Source of the DNA: Avibacterium avium
GTDB lineage: Bacteria > Pseudomonadota > Gammaproteobacteria > Enterobacterales > Pasteurellaceae
Length of the DNA: 64,000 nucleotides
Assembly: GCF_900454535.1 (NCBI RefSeq)
Contig: NZ_UGSP01000001.1
Span: 2,043,501-2,107,500 of the forward strand
Reading direction: 5' to 3'
The translations under genes were made by a program, and so were the position numbers. Positions 54,189 to 62,705 of the stretch are shown piece by piece (position 1 is the stretch's first letter; each line of letters begins with the position of its first letter). Under the pieces are notes generated by a model, which saw only the letters and a list, made by a program, of their open reading frames with translations, had not been told where the DNA came from and searched no databases.

Positions 54189-55418
54189 ATGATTGTTAAT
54201 AATTTAAACGAGTTAGTAGCAAGCTCACAACGAATTTTATTATTACAAGGGCCTATTGGACATTTTTTCAAAGAGTTGGCGGATTGGTTATCTGAAACAC
54301 AGCAAAAAACGGTTTATAAATTAAATTTTAACCCTGGTGATAAATTATTTTTTTCCGCTGCACTTCATAATCAATTTATTTTTGATTACAACAGCAAATT
54401 AGAATATTTTGATGTTTTCTTATTACAATTTTGCAAAGATCATAACATTGATACAATAGTGTGCTTTGGCGATAATCGCCGTTACCATCGTATCGCAAAA
54501 GCAGTAACTAAAAAATTAGGGTGTGCCTTTTGGGTATTTGAAGAAGGCTATTTTCGTCCGCATTATGTTACCTTAGAAAAAGAAGGCGTGAATGCCTATT
54601 CACCGTTACCAAGAGATAAGCAATTTTTTTTAAAACAAGCTGAAGAACTTCCCCAAATTTCTCAGCCAATTCCTGTTGCAAACGGTTTTTTTCCAATGGC
54701 AAAACTAGCTACACAATATTATGTAATCTCCAGATACAAAGAAAAAGAATTCCCTTATTATAAACATCATCGAGTCTATAACCTCAATTATTATATAAAA
54801 TTATGGCTTATTTCAGGAATGAAGCGTGTTTGCCATTGGATAAAAGAGCAATGTTTCATTCGTAAAATTAAGAAAAATAAATTAGGTGATTTTTATATTT
54901 TACCGCTGCAAGTTTATGATGACAGCCAAGTAAGAGTGCATTGTGATTTCGATAGTGTAGAGCAATTTTTGATCTATGTGTTAGATTCTTTTGTAAAAAA
55001 TGCCCCGACTTCGCTAAAATTAATCGTAAAACATCACCCAATGGATCGAGGATTTATCAGCTATAAACAGGTTATTCAGCGTTATCTCTCAGAACACCCA
55101 GAACTCCAAGGGCGTTTGTTTTATGTCTATGACATACCAATGCCTGTGTTACTTCGCCACGGCAAAGGAATGGTAACGCTTAACAGCACCAGCGGCTTAT
55201 CCGCATTAATCCATAATATGCCCGTAATTACACTAGGACGCGCGCATTACGACATTCCAGATATAACCCACCAAGGCTCATTAGAAGAATTTTGGCATAA
55301 TCCACAACAACCCGATGCCGCTGCATTTAAGGCATATCATCTTTATCATTTACACAAAACCCAAATCAACGGCAGCTTTTATAATAAGGTGATTTTGCCT
55401 AAGGAAAAAATTGATTAA
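54189..55418 (+). CDS. kpsS: Capsule Kdo-linker transferase KpsS/LipB
   Basis: Adds the first Kdo to the lipid acceptor; partner of KpsC. The 409-residue protein has the family start LLLQGPIGHFFKELA, FGDNRRYHRIA, FEEGYFRPHY and LIVKHHPMDRG, and a late TLNSTSGLSALIH. It is the last capsule gene. Names in related genera are lipB, phyB and hcsB. Confidence 0.94.
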   Translation: MIVNNLNELVASSQRILLLQGPIGHFFKELADWLSETQQKTVYKLNFNPGDKLFFSAALHNQFIFDYNSKLEYFDVFLLQFCKDHNIDTIVCFGDNRRYHRIAKAVTKKLGCAFWVFEEGYFRPHYVTLEKEGVNAYSPLPRDKQFFLKQAEELPQISQPIPVANGFFPMAKLATQYYVISRYKEKEFPYYKHHRVYNLNYYIKLWLISGMKRVCHWIKEQCFIRKIKKNKLGDFYILPLQVYDDSQVRVHCDFDSVEQFLIYVLDSFVKNAPTSLKLIVKHHPMDRGFISYKQVIQRYLSEHPELQGRLFYVYDIPMPVLLRHGKGMVTLNSTSGLSALIHNMPVITLGRAHYDIPDITHQGSLEEFWHNPQQPDAAAFKAYHLYHLHKTQINGSFYNKVILPKEKID

Positions 55419-55521
55419 TTATTTTATTTAGGCATAAATTTAAAATATTTTTAATTACGCTATCGTTATTTGGCTAATTACTTTTCTTTGGAATAACTAA
55501 CAGATTTCGCTCATTGTGCGA

Positions 55522-55555
55522 CCTACTTTCTTTTGTTTGCTCAAAAGAAAGTAGG
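55522..55555. repeat. Perfect 14-bp palindrome in the capsule-xerD spacer
   Basis: Arms 55522-55535 and 55542-55555 are exact inverted copies around a 6-nt loop. The sequence looks like a dispersed intergenic repeat of Pasteurellaceae, but I see one copy here. Confidence 0.75.
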
Positions 55556-55592
55556 CAAAGAAAAAAGCCCCCGACTAAATTGCTAATCTTCA

Positions 55593-55678
55593 TTTTTAAC
55601 AAATTTTCTTCACGAAAAGTAAGCCTGATGTTCGCTTCGCTCTCGCTCGGCGTTACTTTTCTAAAAATTTGTTAAAAA
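55593..55678. repeat. Large composite inverted repeat
   Basis: Outer arms 55593-55607 and 55664-55678 pair perfectly over 15 bp; an inner pair (55614-55622 with 55653-55661) also matches over 9 bp, enclosing a C/T/G-rich loop. Together with the palindrome upstream it forms a 160-bp element. Confidence 0.75.
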
Positions 55679-55944
55679 TAAAGGCAATTTACACGGGAAT
55701 TTAATTTTTCCTTTCATAGATTAAAGGGGAGGAATTATGATACGCTTTCATATTTCATAGTACGCTTGTTTTTAAGCCAATCTTTAGTAAAGAGGAGTTG
55801 GGGAGATTTATTCTTAAAGTAATTTTTTTTATCTTTCTTAAAATCTCCAAAAAATCACCGCACTTCAAAATTCAACCTAACCTATTGAAATAGAACCTAG
55901 CGATATTTTTCTGAACTAAAAGTGCGGGTGTTTTTTTACAAATT

Positions 55945-56838
55945 TTACCCCCTTGGGTGATACCTTTCGTGTAGGTGTTTTAGGCGTTCTTTGGCGACGT
56001 GGGTGTAGATTTGGGTAGTGGAGAGATCGCTGTGGCCTAAGAGCATTTGTACCACGCGGAGATCTGCACCATGATTGACTAGATGCGTGGCAAAAGCGTG
56101 TCGTAATACGTGAGGCGAGAGCGCTTCGCTGTCAATATCCGCTAAAATGGCGTAATGTTTAATCCGGTGCCAAAAGGTTTGGCGAGTCATTTGAGTGCCG
56201 CGCCGACTGGGAAATAGCACATCAGAAGGCTGTCCGTCTAGCAATGCGGCCCGACCATAAAGCATAAATTGTTTGATCCAATAGGCAGCTTCTTCGCCCA
56301 TTGGCACAATGCGTTCTTTGTTGCCTTTGCCGATAACACGCACCACGCCTTGTTGCACGCTGATGTTGTCAAGGGTGAGTGAAACCAGTTCGGTAACCCG
56401 TAAACCTGTGGCGTAAAGCAATTCCAGCATTGCTTTATCGCGTAATTCTAACGGCACTTCCACGCAGGGGGTGTTGAGCAAATCCGTAACCTGCTGTTCG
56501 GTGAGATATTTGGGCAATCGGCTCGGTAATTTTGGCGAAGTTAGCACCGCACTTGGGTCGTCTGTGCGATATTTCTCCCGATATAAATATTGAAAGAATT
56601 TACGCAACGCGCTCAATAATCGTGCTGTGCTTGTGGCTTTGTAGCCCAAGTTCAATCGCTCGCCAAGAAAGCTTTGCAAATCAATGGCATCTAAGGTTTC
56701 AAAAGTGAGATTTTGCATTTCGAGCCAATTTGCTACCGCACTAAGATCCAAACGGTAGGATTGAATGGTATTCTCCGAAAGCCCTTTTTCTAGCCATTGT
56801 TCATTGAGAAAAAGATCAATTAAGGCGCTGTCTTTCAT
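55945..56838 (-). CDS. xerD: Tyrosine recombinase XerD
   Basis: XerD with XerC resolves chromosome dimers at dif. All catalytic residues can be seen: Arg in ATGLRVTEL, Lys in GKGNKERIVP, HVLRHAFATHL (His, Arg), LGHSDLSTTQIYTHV (His and nucleophile Tyr). ATG at 56838 gives 297 residues; the TTG in front is rejected. It is 8 bp after the MFS gene. Confidence 0.95.
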   Translation of the reverse strand: MKDSALIDLFLNEQWLEKGLSENTIQSYRLDLSAVANWLEMQNLTFETLDAIDLQSFLGERLNLGYKATSTARLLSALRKFFQYLYREKYRTDDPSAVLTSPKLPSRLPKYLTEQQVTDLLNTPCVEVPLELRDKAMLELLYATGLRVTELVSLTLDNISVQQGVVRVIGKGNKERIVPMGEEAAYWIKQFMLYGRAALLDGQPSDVLFPSRRGTQMTRQTFWHRIKHYAILADIDSEALSPHVLRHAFATHLVNHGADLRVVQMLLGHSDLSTTQIYTHVAKERLKHLHERYHPRG

Positions 56839-56846
56839 CAAAAAGG

Positions 56847-58010
56847 CTACTCCACACGTCGAATCAAAAATGCTTCTACCTTGCGCGGAATAATCGGCAA
56901 CGCGAGTAAGGCAAAAATCATCATTGAGGTAAATGCCATTTGTGGCGAAATTGGGTATAACACGCCAGCCAACGCAGTGAGCAAGGCGATCACTGCTGAG
57001 CCTGAAATGCCGTTATACAAGCCTTGCAATTTCGCCATTGCATTTTGTGGTTGCGTGGTGATGTAACGCACCATTGCGTAATGACCAAGGGCATAAGTTA
57101 AGCTGTGCAATAATTGCACTAAGGCAATTAGCCAAAGGCTTGTCGCACTGCCTAACACGCCCCAACGCACCACGCAGGCGATAGCAGCGCAGTAAAACAG
57201 GGTGCTGACCTTCCAGAAACGAAATAATTTGGTGGAAAAGAAAAAGAGCAAAATTTCCGCCACCACGCTTAATCCCCACAGTAAACTGGTTGTCTGCACA
57301 GAAATGCCGATGCTTTGCCAATACAGCACGCTATAAGCATAATAAGCGGCGTGCGAACCTTGAATAAGAGAAATGGCAATAATTAAACGTAACGTACATT
57401 TATTTTTTAATAACTGCAAAAACCCAACGGAATTTTCCACCGCACTTGTCTGTGTATCTTGTGGCAAAATCTTTGGTGTGGTCATTTGCATTATGGCATA
57501 AAGGGCTAACAATGCGGTTAAAATCCATACTGTATAATTTTCGCCAATAAAGCCAATAATATTGCCAAACAGCGTTACGCCCACCACAAAGGCAGCGGAA
57601 CCAATCAATCGCGCTTTGCCATAATCCAAATTTATTTGCTGTTGCCAAGTTGTCGCAAGGGTGTCGCTTAACGGCATTCCTGCCGCATTAATCATGGCAA
57701 ATAAGGCTATACCAAGGCAAAGCAAGGGGAAGCTTTCCGCCACAAAGCTCATATAAAGCATTACGCCACAACTTGCCCAAGCGAGATACCGTAAGGCATT
57801 GAGCAAATGCCCTGCTTTTTTAATCATTGCGGAGAAAACGATCCCACCTAAAAAGCGGAAGACATAAGAACTGGCAATAATAAAGCCGATGATTTCTTCG
57901 TTGTAAGATTGCGATTTCAACCACGCGGGGAAAAATGGCACAAACACGCCATAGGCGCAGTAATAGCCGAAAAAGCTCAAGGCTAACCAATTAAAAGGGC
58001 TGATTTTCAT
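56847..58010 (-). CDS. MFS transporter, HcaT/nucleoside-symporter type
   Basis: A 387-residue inner-membrane protein with about twelve spans. The N-terminus ([26 protein letters not shown]) resembles E. coli HcaT (3-phenylpropionate permease) and related proteins. The substrate is not known. The ATG at 58010 overlaps the proC stop (TGATG), so the two are coupled. Confidence 0.88.
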   Translation of the reverse strand: MKISPFNWLALSFFGYYCAYGVFVPFFPAWLKSQSYNEEIIGFIIASSYVFRFLGGIVFSAMIKKAGHLLNALRYLAWASCGVMLYMSFVAESFPLLCLGIALFAMINAAGMPLSDTLATTWQQQINLDYGKARLIGSAAFVVGVTLFGNIIGFIGENYTVWILTALLALYAIMQMTTPKILPQDTQTSAVENSVGFLQLLKNKCTLRLIIAISLIQGSHAAYYAYSVLYWQSIGISVQTTSLLWGLSVVAEILLFFFSTKLFRFWKVSTLFYCAAIACVVRWGVLGSATSLWLIALVQLLHSLTYALGHYAMVRYITTQPQNAMAKLQGLYNGISGSAVIALLTALAGVLYPISPQMAFTSMMIFALLALPIIPRKVEAFLIRRVE

Positions 58011-58825
58011 CAAAATAATTTTTCCATTTCTTGTGAACGTTGCACGCAGGCTTCAATGGCTTGCTGTACGGTTTGGGATAATTGTTGTTGCTGGAAAACA
58101 TTAAGCGCCGCGGCTGTTGTGCCGCCTTTTGATGTTACATTTTCACGCAAGGTTGAAATGGCCACATCAGGCTGTTGTTGCACCATTTTGGCTGCCCCAA
58201 GCGCCGATTGTTGCACCAACATTCGTGCGGTTTGTGCATCTAAATTAAGCGCTTTCAGCGCGTTTTCCATCGCTTCCATAAATAAGAAAAAATACGCAGG
58301 GCTGCTGCCAGAACCTGCGGTAATCAAGTGCATTTCATCTTCTTGATCAACCCAACAAGATTGCCCTACGGCACTCATTAAATCTTGTGCGAAGGCTTTG
58401 AGATCGGCTGGAACATTGTGTTCCGCAAATAAACCTGCCATTCCTTCCGATACCAAGGCTGGCGTATTCGGCATTACGCGGATAATATGGTGCGCGCTAG
58501 GCAAAAGTGCGGTAAGTTTTTGCACAGAAATTGCCGCTGCAATAGAGATCACTAATTTTTCAGAAAAATCCACCGCACTTAAAAGCTGGCACACTTCCGC
58601 AAGAGCTTGTGGTTTCACCGCTAACACTACCACTTCGGCATTTTGTACCGCTTGCACATTATCTTGCGAAATATTCACTTGACGCTCAGCAAACAATGCC
58701 AATTTATCCGCATTCGGATCGCTAACGGTAATTTTTTGCGCAGGATACCCTTGTTTCAATAAACCAAACACAATAGCTTGCGCCATATTTCCGCCGCCGA
58801 TGAAAGTAATTAATTTCTGTTGCAT
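58010..58825 (-). CDS. proC: Pyrroline-5-carboxylate reductase
   Basis: ProC does the last step of proline synthesis with NAD(P)H. The Rossmann loop is [12 protein letters not shown] at the N-terminus; the C-terminal dimer domain shows [15 protein letters not shown] and [14 protein letters not shown]. Length is 271 residues. It heads the proC-MFS-xerD unit. Confidence 0.96.
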   Translation of the reverse strand: MQQKLITFIGGGNMAQAIVFGLLKQGYPAQKITVSDPNADKLALFAERQVNISQDNVQAVQNAEVVVLAVKPQALAEVCQLLSAVDFSEKLVISIAAAISVQKLTALLPSAHHIIRVMPNTPALVSEGMAGLFAEHNVPADLKAFAQDLMSAVGQSCWVDQEDEMHLITAGSGSSPAYFFLFMEAMENALKALNLDAQTARMLVQQSALGAAKMVQQQPDVAISTLRENVTSKGGTTAAALNVFQQQQLSQTVQQAIEACVQRSQEMEKLF

Positions 58826-58937
58826 AGTTTCGCCTTTATTCGATTAAATGCCGATATTTTATAGCAATTATAAAAAAACGCCTTATCAAATTTTACCTTG
58901 ATAAAGCGTTATCACAACTTATTAATTTAATAGTTAA

Positions 58938-59549
58938 TTACGCAGCCACCATCACCATTGCAGGGCGAATCACTCTGCCGTTTAGCAAATAGCCTTTTTG
59001 TAATACGGCAGTGATTTGGTTGCTTTCAAACCCTTCACTTGGTTGCATTGAAATGGCCTGGTGTAAATCAGGGTTGAAGGTTTCCCCTACTTCGCCCACG
59101 GCTTCCACACCGAAACGCGCAACCGTTGCCAATAAACCTTTTAAAGTTAATTCTACACCATCTAGCACGCCTTTTAAACTCTCATCTTCTGTGCTAACTG
59201 GGGTTGCTAGCGCACGCTCTAGGTTATCAATGGTTTCAAGCAGATCTTTAGCAAATTTTTCTAAGGCAAATTTATGCGCCTTTTCCACATCTTGCTCAGC
59301 ACGGCGGCGGATATTATCCATTTCCGCACGGCTGCGTAACAAAATGTCTTGCTCTTTTTTTGCTGTTTCAGCGAGCTGTTCTTCAAGCTCTTGCACGCGA
59401 GCAATCGCTTCTTCTAAAGCATCTCCTTCAAGATTTTCAGCGTTTTCCTGCTGCTCAGCGGTTTCTTGTGCCTTCTCTGCTTGTTCCACTTGTTCCGTTT
59501 GTTCTTGATCTAATTCGTTTTTTTCCACTTGTTGTTCTTGTTCTGACAT
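58938..59549 (-). CDS. grpE: Nucleotide exchange factor GrpE
   Basis: GrpE releases ADP from DnaK. A long acidic, Gln/Glu-rich N-terminal coiled coil ([20 protein letters not shown]) leads to the conserved dimer region ([21 protein letters not shown]) and the C-terminal beta domain ([14 protein letters not shown]). The ATG at 59549 with GGAG upstream gives 203 residues; the frame is open to 59639 but covers the leader. Confidence 0.96.
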   Translation of the reverse strand: MSEQEQQVEKNELDQEQTEQVEQAEKAQETAEQQENAENLEGDALEEAIARVQELEEQLAETAKKEQDILLRSRAEMDNIRRRAEQDVEKAHKFALEKFAKDLLETIDNLERALATPVSTEDESLKGVLDGVELTLKGLLATVARFGVEAVGEVGETFNPDLHQAISMQPSEGFESNQITAVLQKGYLLNGRVIRPAMVMVAA

Positions 59550-59614
59550 TGTTTTCTCCATCTGTTCAAAAGTTTGCGTTATTGTAACAAAAAACATAAA
59601 AATTGACAGTTGCT

Positions 59615-59659
59615 GGGTCTGTTGATAACTCAAATACAAAATGAATTATCAACAGACCC
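59615..59659. other. Perfect 14-bp hairpin in the grpE leader
   Basis: Arms 59615-59628 and 59646-59659 are exact inverted copies with a 17-nt loop. No T-run follows on either strand. In the grpE transcript it would lie about 65 nt before the start codon. Confidence 0.75.
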
Positions 59660-59689
59660 TAAGACTAGCCACTGACACAGTTTATGTGT

Positions 59690-59718
59690 AATATAGCCCC
59701 TAATTTCTTGAATTCAAG
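59690..59718 (-). promoter_or_regulatory. Candidate grpE promoter with CTTGAA box
   Basis: On the minus strand, CTTGAA (59713-59718) is the sigma-32 -35 consensus; TTGAAT with TATATT (59690-59695) at 16 bp is a usable sigma-70 promoter. The sigma-32 -10 (CCCCATNT) is not well matched. Confidence 0.45.
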
Positions 59719-59750
59719 TGCGGTCTGTTTTTCGCATAAAAATAAATATT

Positions 59751-60668
59751 ATGTCCACAACTCATTTAATCGACAACAAAACCTTGCATAATTCTTTCCA
59801 TACCATTGGATTGGTAGGGCGTCCGCGCAATGATGTGAATTTGCAAATGCACAAAAATTTATTTCAATGGCTGTCCGAAAAAGGCTATCAAGTGCTAGTG
59901 GAAAAGGGGGTTGGTGAGCGTTTAAATTTGCCAGCACAACATCTTGCAGGGTTAGATGAAATTGGTACGCGCGCGCAATTAGCTATCGTGATTGGTGGTG
60001 ATGGCAATATGCTTGGGCGAGCCAGAATCTTGGCGAAATACAATATTGCATTAATTGGTATTAACCGTGGCAATTTAGGTTTTCTCACAGATATTGATCC
60101 AAAAAATGCTTATGCTCAGCTGGAAGCCTGTTTAGATCGTGGTGAGTTTTTCGTGGAAGAACGCTTTCTTTTGGAAACTGCGATCGAACACGAAGGGCAA
60201 ATTATTGCCACCAGCAATGCGGTAAATGAAGCGGTAATTCACCCTGCCAAAATTGCGCATATGATCGATTTCCACGTTTATATTGATGATAAACTGGCAT
60301 TTTCACAGCGTTCTGACGGCTTGATTATTTCAACTCCAACAGGCTCAACGGCTTATTCCCTTTCGGCTGGCGGCCCTATACTTACCCCACAATTAAACGC
60401 CATTGCCCTTGTGCCAATGTTTCCGCACACCCTTTCTTCTCGCCCATTGGTTATTGACGGTGAAAGTAAGATTTCCATACGCTTTGCCGATTACAACACG
60501 CCGCAATTAGAAGTGGGTTGTGATAGCCAAGTTGCCCTGCCATTTACCCCTGATGATGTGGTGCATATTTATAAAAGCAAACATAAACTGCGTTTATTGC
60601 ACTTAAAAAATTATAATTATTACAATGTGTTAAGTACAAAATTAGGTTGGTTGAGAAATTCTGCATAA
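59751..60668 (+). CDS. nadK: NAD kinase
   Basis: Phosphorylates NAD to NADP. The diagnostic [21 protein letters not shown] and [21 protein letters not shown] are intact. The ATG at 59751 gives 305 residues, matching Haemophilus; the upstream frame to 59718 includes an uptake sequence. It diverges from grpE, as in H. influenzae. Confidence 0.96.
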   Translation: MSTTHLIDNKTLHNSFHTIGLVGRPRNDVNLQMHKNLFQWLSEKGYQVLVEKGVGERLNLPAQHLAGLDEIGTRAQLAIVIGGDGNMLGRARILAKYNIALIGINRGNLGFLTDIDPKNAYAQLEACLDRGEFFVEERFLLETAIEHEGQIIATSNAVNEAVIHPAKIAHMIDFHVYIDDKLAFSQRSDGLIISTPTGSTAYSLSAGGPILTPQLNAIALVPMFPHTLSSRPLVIDGESKISIRFADYNTPQLEVGCDSQVALPFTPDDVVHIYKSKHKLRLLHLKNYNYYNVLSTKLGWLRNSA

Positions 60669-60690
60669 AAAATTTGCACAAAACTCTTTA

Positions 60691-60706
60691 CTGTATATAA
60701 AAACAG
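60691..60706. promoter_or_regulatory. LexA box upstream of recN
   Basis: CTGTATATAAAAACAG has CTG and CAG exactly 10 bp apart and lies 40 bp before the recN start. A second partial palindrome at 60714-60728 has only 9 bp between the half-sites. Confidence 0.85.
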
Positions 60707-60745
60707 TTATAAACTGATATCTATACAGTTAAACGGGAGTGTATT

Positions 60746-62422
60746 ATGCTTACTCAACTTACGATTAATAATTTTGCCATTGTTCATCATCTTGATATTG
60801 AATTAGCACAGGGAATGTCCGTCATCACGGGTGAAACGGGTGCGGGAAAATCCATTGCCATTGACGCTCTTGGCGTGTGTTTAGGGCAACGTACCGAAAG
60901 TGCGATGCTGCGTGAGGGGCAAAACCATGCGGATATTTGTGCCACATTCCACATTGTGCCAAACAGCCCTGCGGATAAATGGCTCAAAGCCCAAGAATTG
61001 CAAGATGAAGATAATCCAGAAAACTGTATTTTACGCCGTGTGATAAGCGCAGATGGGCGCTCCAAAGGCTTTATTAATAGTATTCCCGTTTCTGCCAGCC
61101 AGCTTAAAGAGCTGGGCCAGTTTTTAATCCAAGTGAACGGACAACATTCCTCACAACGTCTGCTAAAAAATGACTATCAACTCACTTTATTAGATCGCTA
61201 TTGCGCTCATAATGATCTCCTTACCAAAGTGCAAAAGCACTATCGCCAATGGAAAGATGTGCAACAACAAGTGGCAAACTTCCAACAAAAATGCGCAGAA
61301 AATGAAGCAAAAAAACAACTTTTGCAATATCAGGTAGAAGAACTTGATGAATTCAATTTACAAGAAAATGAATTTTCTGAATTAGAAGAAGAATACAACC
61401 GCCTTGCCAACAGTGAAGAGCTTACCGCCCTTTCTCAATCCGTATTGAATTTATTAAGTGAAAATGATGAACTAAACGCTGATAGCCTGCTCTATCGTGC
61501 GGTGCAAAATTTAGAAGAATTGCACGCACTTGATCCACACTACAATGATGCACTCACAATGTTGCAAGAAGCGCTGATTCAAGTGCAAGAAGCCAGCTCT
61601 GAGATCCAACATCTATCTAGCAATATTGAACCTGATCCTTATCGCTTACAAGAAGTAGAAAGCAGAATGAGCCAAGCTCTTCAACTTGCGCGTAAACACA
61701 ATGTAAAAGCCGAAGAATTGGTTGTGTTACATCGCTCCTTAAGACAAGAACTTGATCAGCTGGTAGATTTTGCGGATAGTGAAGATGCGCTCATTGAACA
61801 GGAAAAACAAGCTTACGCACAGCTGTTAGAAAATGCGCAAGCTTTGAGTGCAAGCCGTCAAAAAGGGGCAGAAAAGCTCTCCGCGCAAGTTAGCAAAGGG
61901 ATTAAACAACTAGCAATGGAAAATGCTGAATTTTCTATTCGTGTGGAACAAGCGGAAAATAAACTGACCGCTCACGGAATGGATCAGGTGCAATTTATTC
62001 TACAAGCGAACCTTGGACAATCTGCTCAGCCTTTGGCAAAAGTGGCATCGGGTGGGGAGCTTTCTCGTATCGCTTTAGTGTTACAGGTGCTGACCTCTGA
62101 TAAATCCGCCATTCCAACGCTTATTTTTGATGAAATTGATGTAGGAATCAGCGGAGCTACCGCAAGTGTGGTAGGGAAATTATTACGCAAGTTAGGGCAA
62201 AAATGCCAAGTTATCTGCGTTACCCATTTACCACAAGTGGCCTGCTGTGGTCATCAGCATTTTTCTGTAGAAAAACAAACCATTGACGGAAAAACTGAAA
62301 CAAAAATGACCGCACTTTCTCAGCAACAGCGTGTGAAAGCCTTAGCCAGATTGCTTGGCTCAACTAAAGTTACCGAAAGCGCCTTAGCCAATGCGGAAGA
62401 AATGCTGCGTTTGATTGCATAG
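60746..62422 (+). CDS. recN: DNA repair protein RecN
   Basis: An SMC-like ATPase in double-strand break repair. Walker A GETGAGKSIAIDAL, the Q-loop region VNGQHSSQRL, a long coiled coil from about residue 150 to 390, the ABC signature SGGELSRIAL and Walker B LIFDEIDVGISG are all present. Length is 558 residues. GGGAG precedes the ATG, and a LexA box precedes that. Confidence 0.97.
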   Translation: MLTQLTINNFAIVHHLDIELAQGMSVITGETGAGKSIAIDALGVCLGQRTESAMLREGQNHADICATFHIVPNSPADKWLKAQELQDEDNPENCILRRVISADGRSKGFINSIPVSASQLKELGQFLIQVNGQHSSQRLLKNDYQLTLLDRYCAHNDLLTKVQKHYRQWKDVQQQVANFQQKCAENEAKKQLLQYQVEELDEFNLQENEFSELEEEYNRLANSEELTALSQSVLNLLSENDELNADSLLYRAVQNLEELHALDPHYNDALTMLQEALIQVQEASSEIQHLSSNIEPDPYRLQEVESRMSQALQLARKHNVKAEELVVLHRSLRQELDQLVDFADSEDALIEQEKQAYAQLLENAQALSASRQKGAEKLSAQVSKGIKQLAMENAEFSIRVEQAENKLTAHGMDQVQFILQANLGQSAQPLAKVASGGELSRIALVLQVLTSDKSAIPTLIFDEIDVGISGATASVVGKLLRKLGQKCQVICVTHLPQVACCGHQHFSVEKQTIDGKTETKMTALSQQQRVKALARLLGSTKVTESALANAEEMLRLIA

Positions 62423-62587
62423 CTGATCCTATAGCTAATTATATCGCTTTTATATAAAAGCCTGATTAACCGCTAAGGTAAGGCATAACAAACCAAAAAT
62501 TAGGGAAACGGAATAAGCACAAGAAGCGCAAAAAAGTAAGAGATAAGAGAAAGGAAAAAAGAAAAACAGAAAAATCAGCAAAAATTG

Positions 62588-62628
62588 CCCCGCACTTTGT
62601 GTTTAGATTATCACTCAAAAGTGCGGGG
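62588..62628. terminator. Uptake-sequence pair forming a hairpin after recN
   Basis: CCCCGCACTTT (62588-62598) pairs with AAAGTGCGGGG (62618-62628) over 11 bp. Each arm carries eight of the nine uptake bases (the final T or first A is replaced). Paired uptake sequences often act as terminators in this family; it separates convergent genes. Confidence 0.7.
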
Positions 62629-62654
62629 GAAATTTAATAAATTTTGCAATAAAA

Positions 62655-62686
62655 AAGTAAAAAGAAAGAAAAGTAAAAAGAAAGAA
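62655..62686. repeat. Perfect 16-bp tandem duplication
   Basis: The unit AAGTAAAAAGAAAGAA occurs twice in direct succession between recN and the cyuA-like gene, in a long purine-rich stretch (about 62510-62690). Confidence 0.8.
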
Positions 62687-62705
62687 TACCAAACGCGTGG
62701 ATTTG

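Larger units (their letters stand above)
55419..55944. other. 526-bp gap between kpsS and xerD
   Basis: Apart from the two palindromic units, it holds one uptake sequence at 55857-55865 and a near match in opposite orientation about 55 bp later, before a T-run. A seven-codon frame at 55738 behind GGGGAGG is too short to call. No gene is supported. Confidence 0.6.

Noticed and set aside
55738-55761. Seven-codon frame behind a GGGGAGG site
   Set aside because: Too short and without context; the ribosome-like site in an AT-rich gap can arise by chance.
55857-55937. Uptake-sequence pair as a terminator after the capsule locus
   Set aside because: The two arms are about 55 bp apart with a bulge, and the T-run serves the plus strand more than 400 bp after kpsS, so a role is doubtful.
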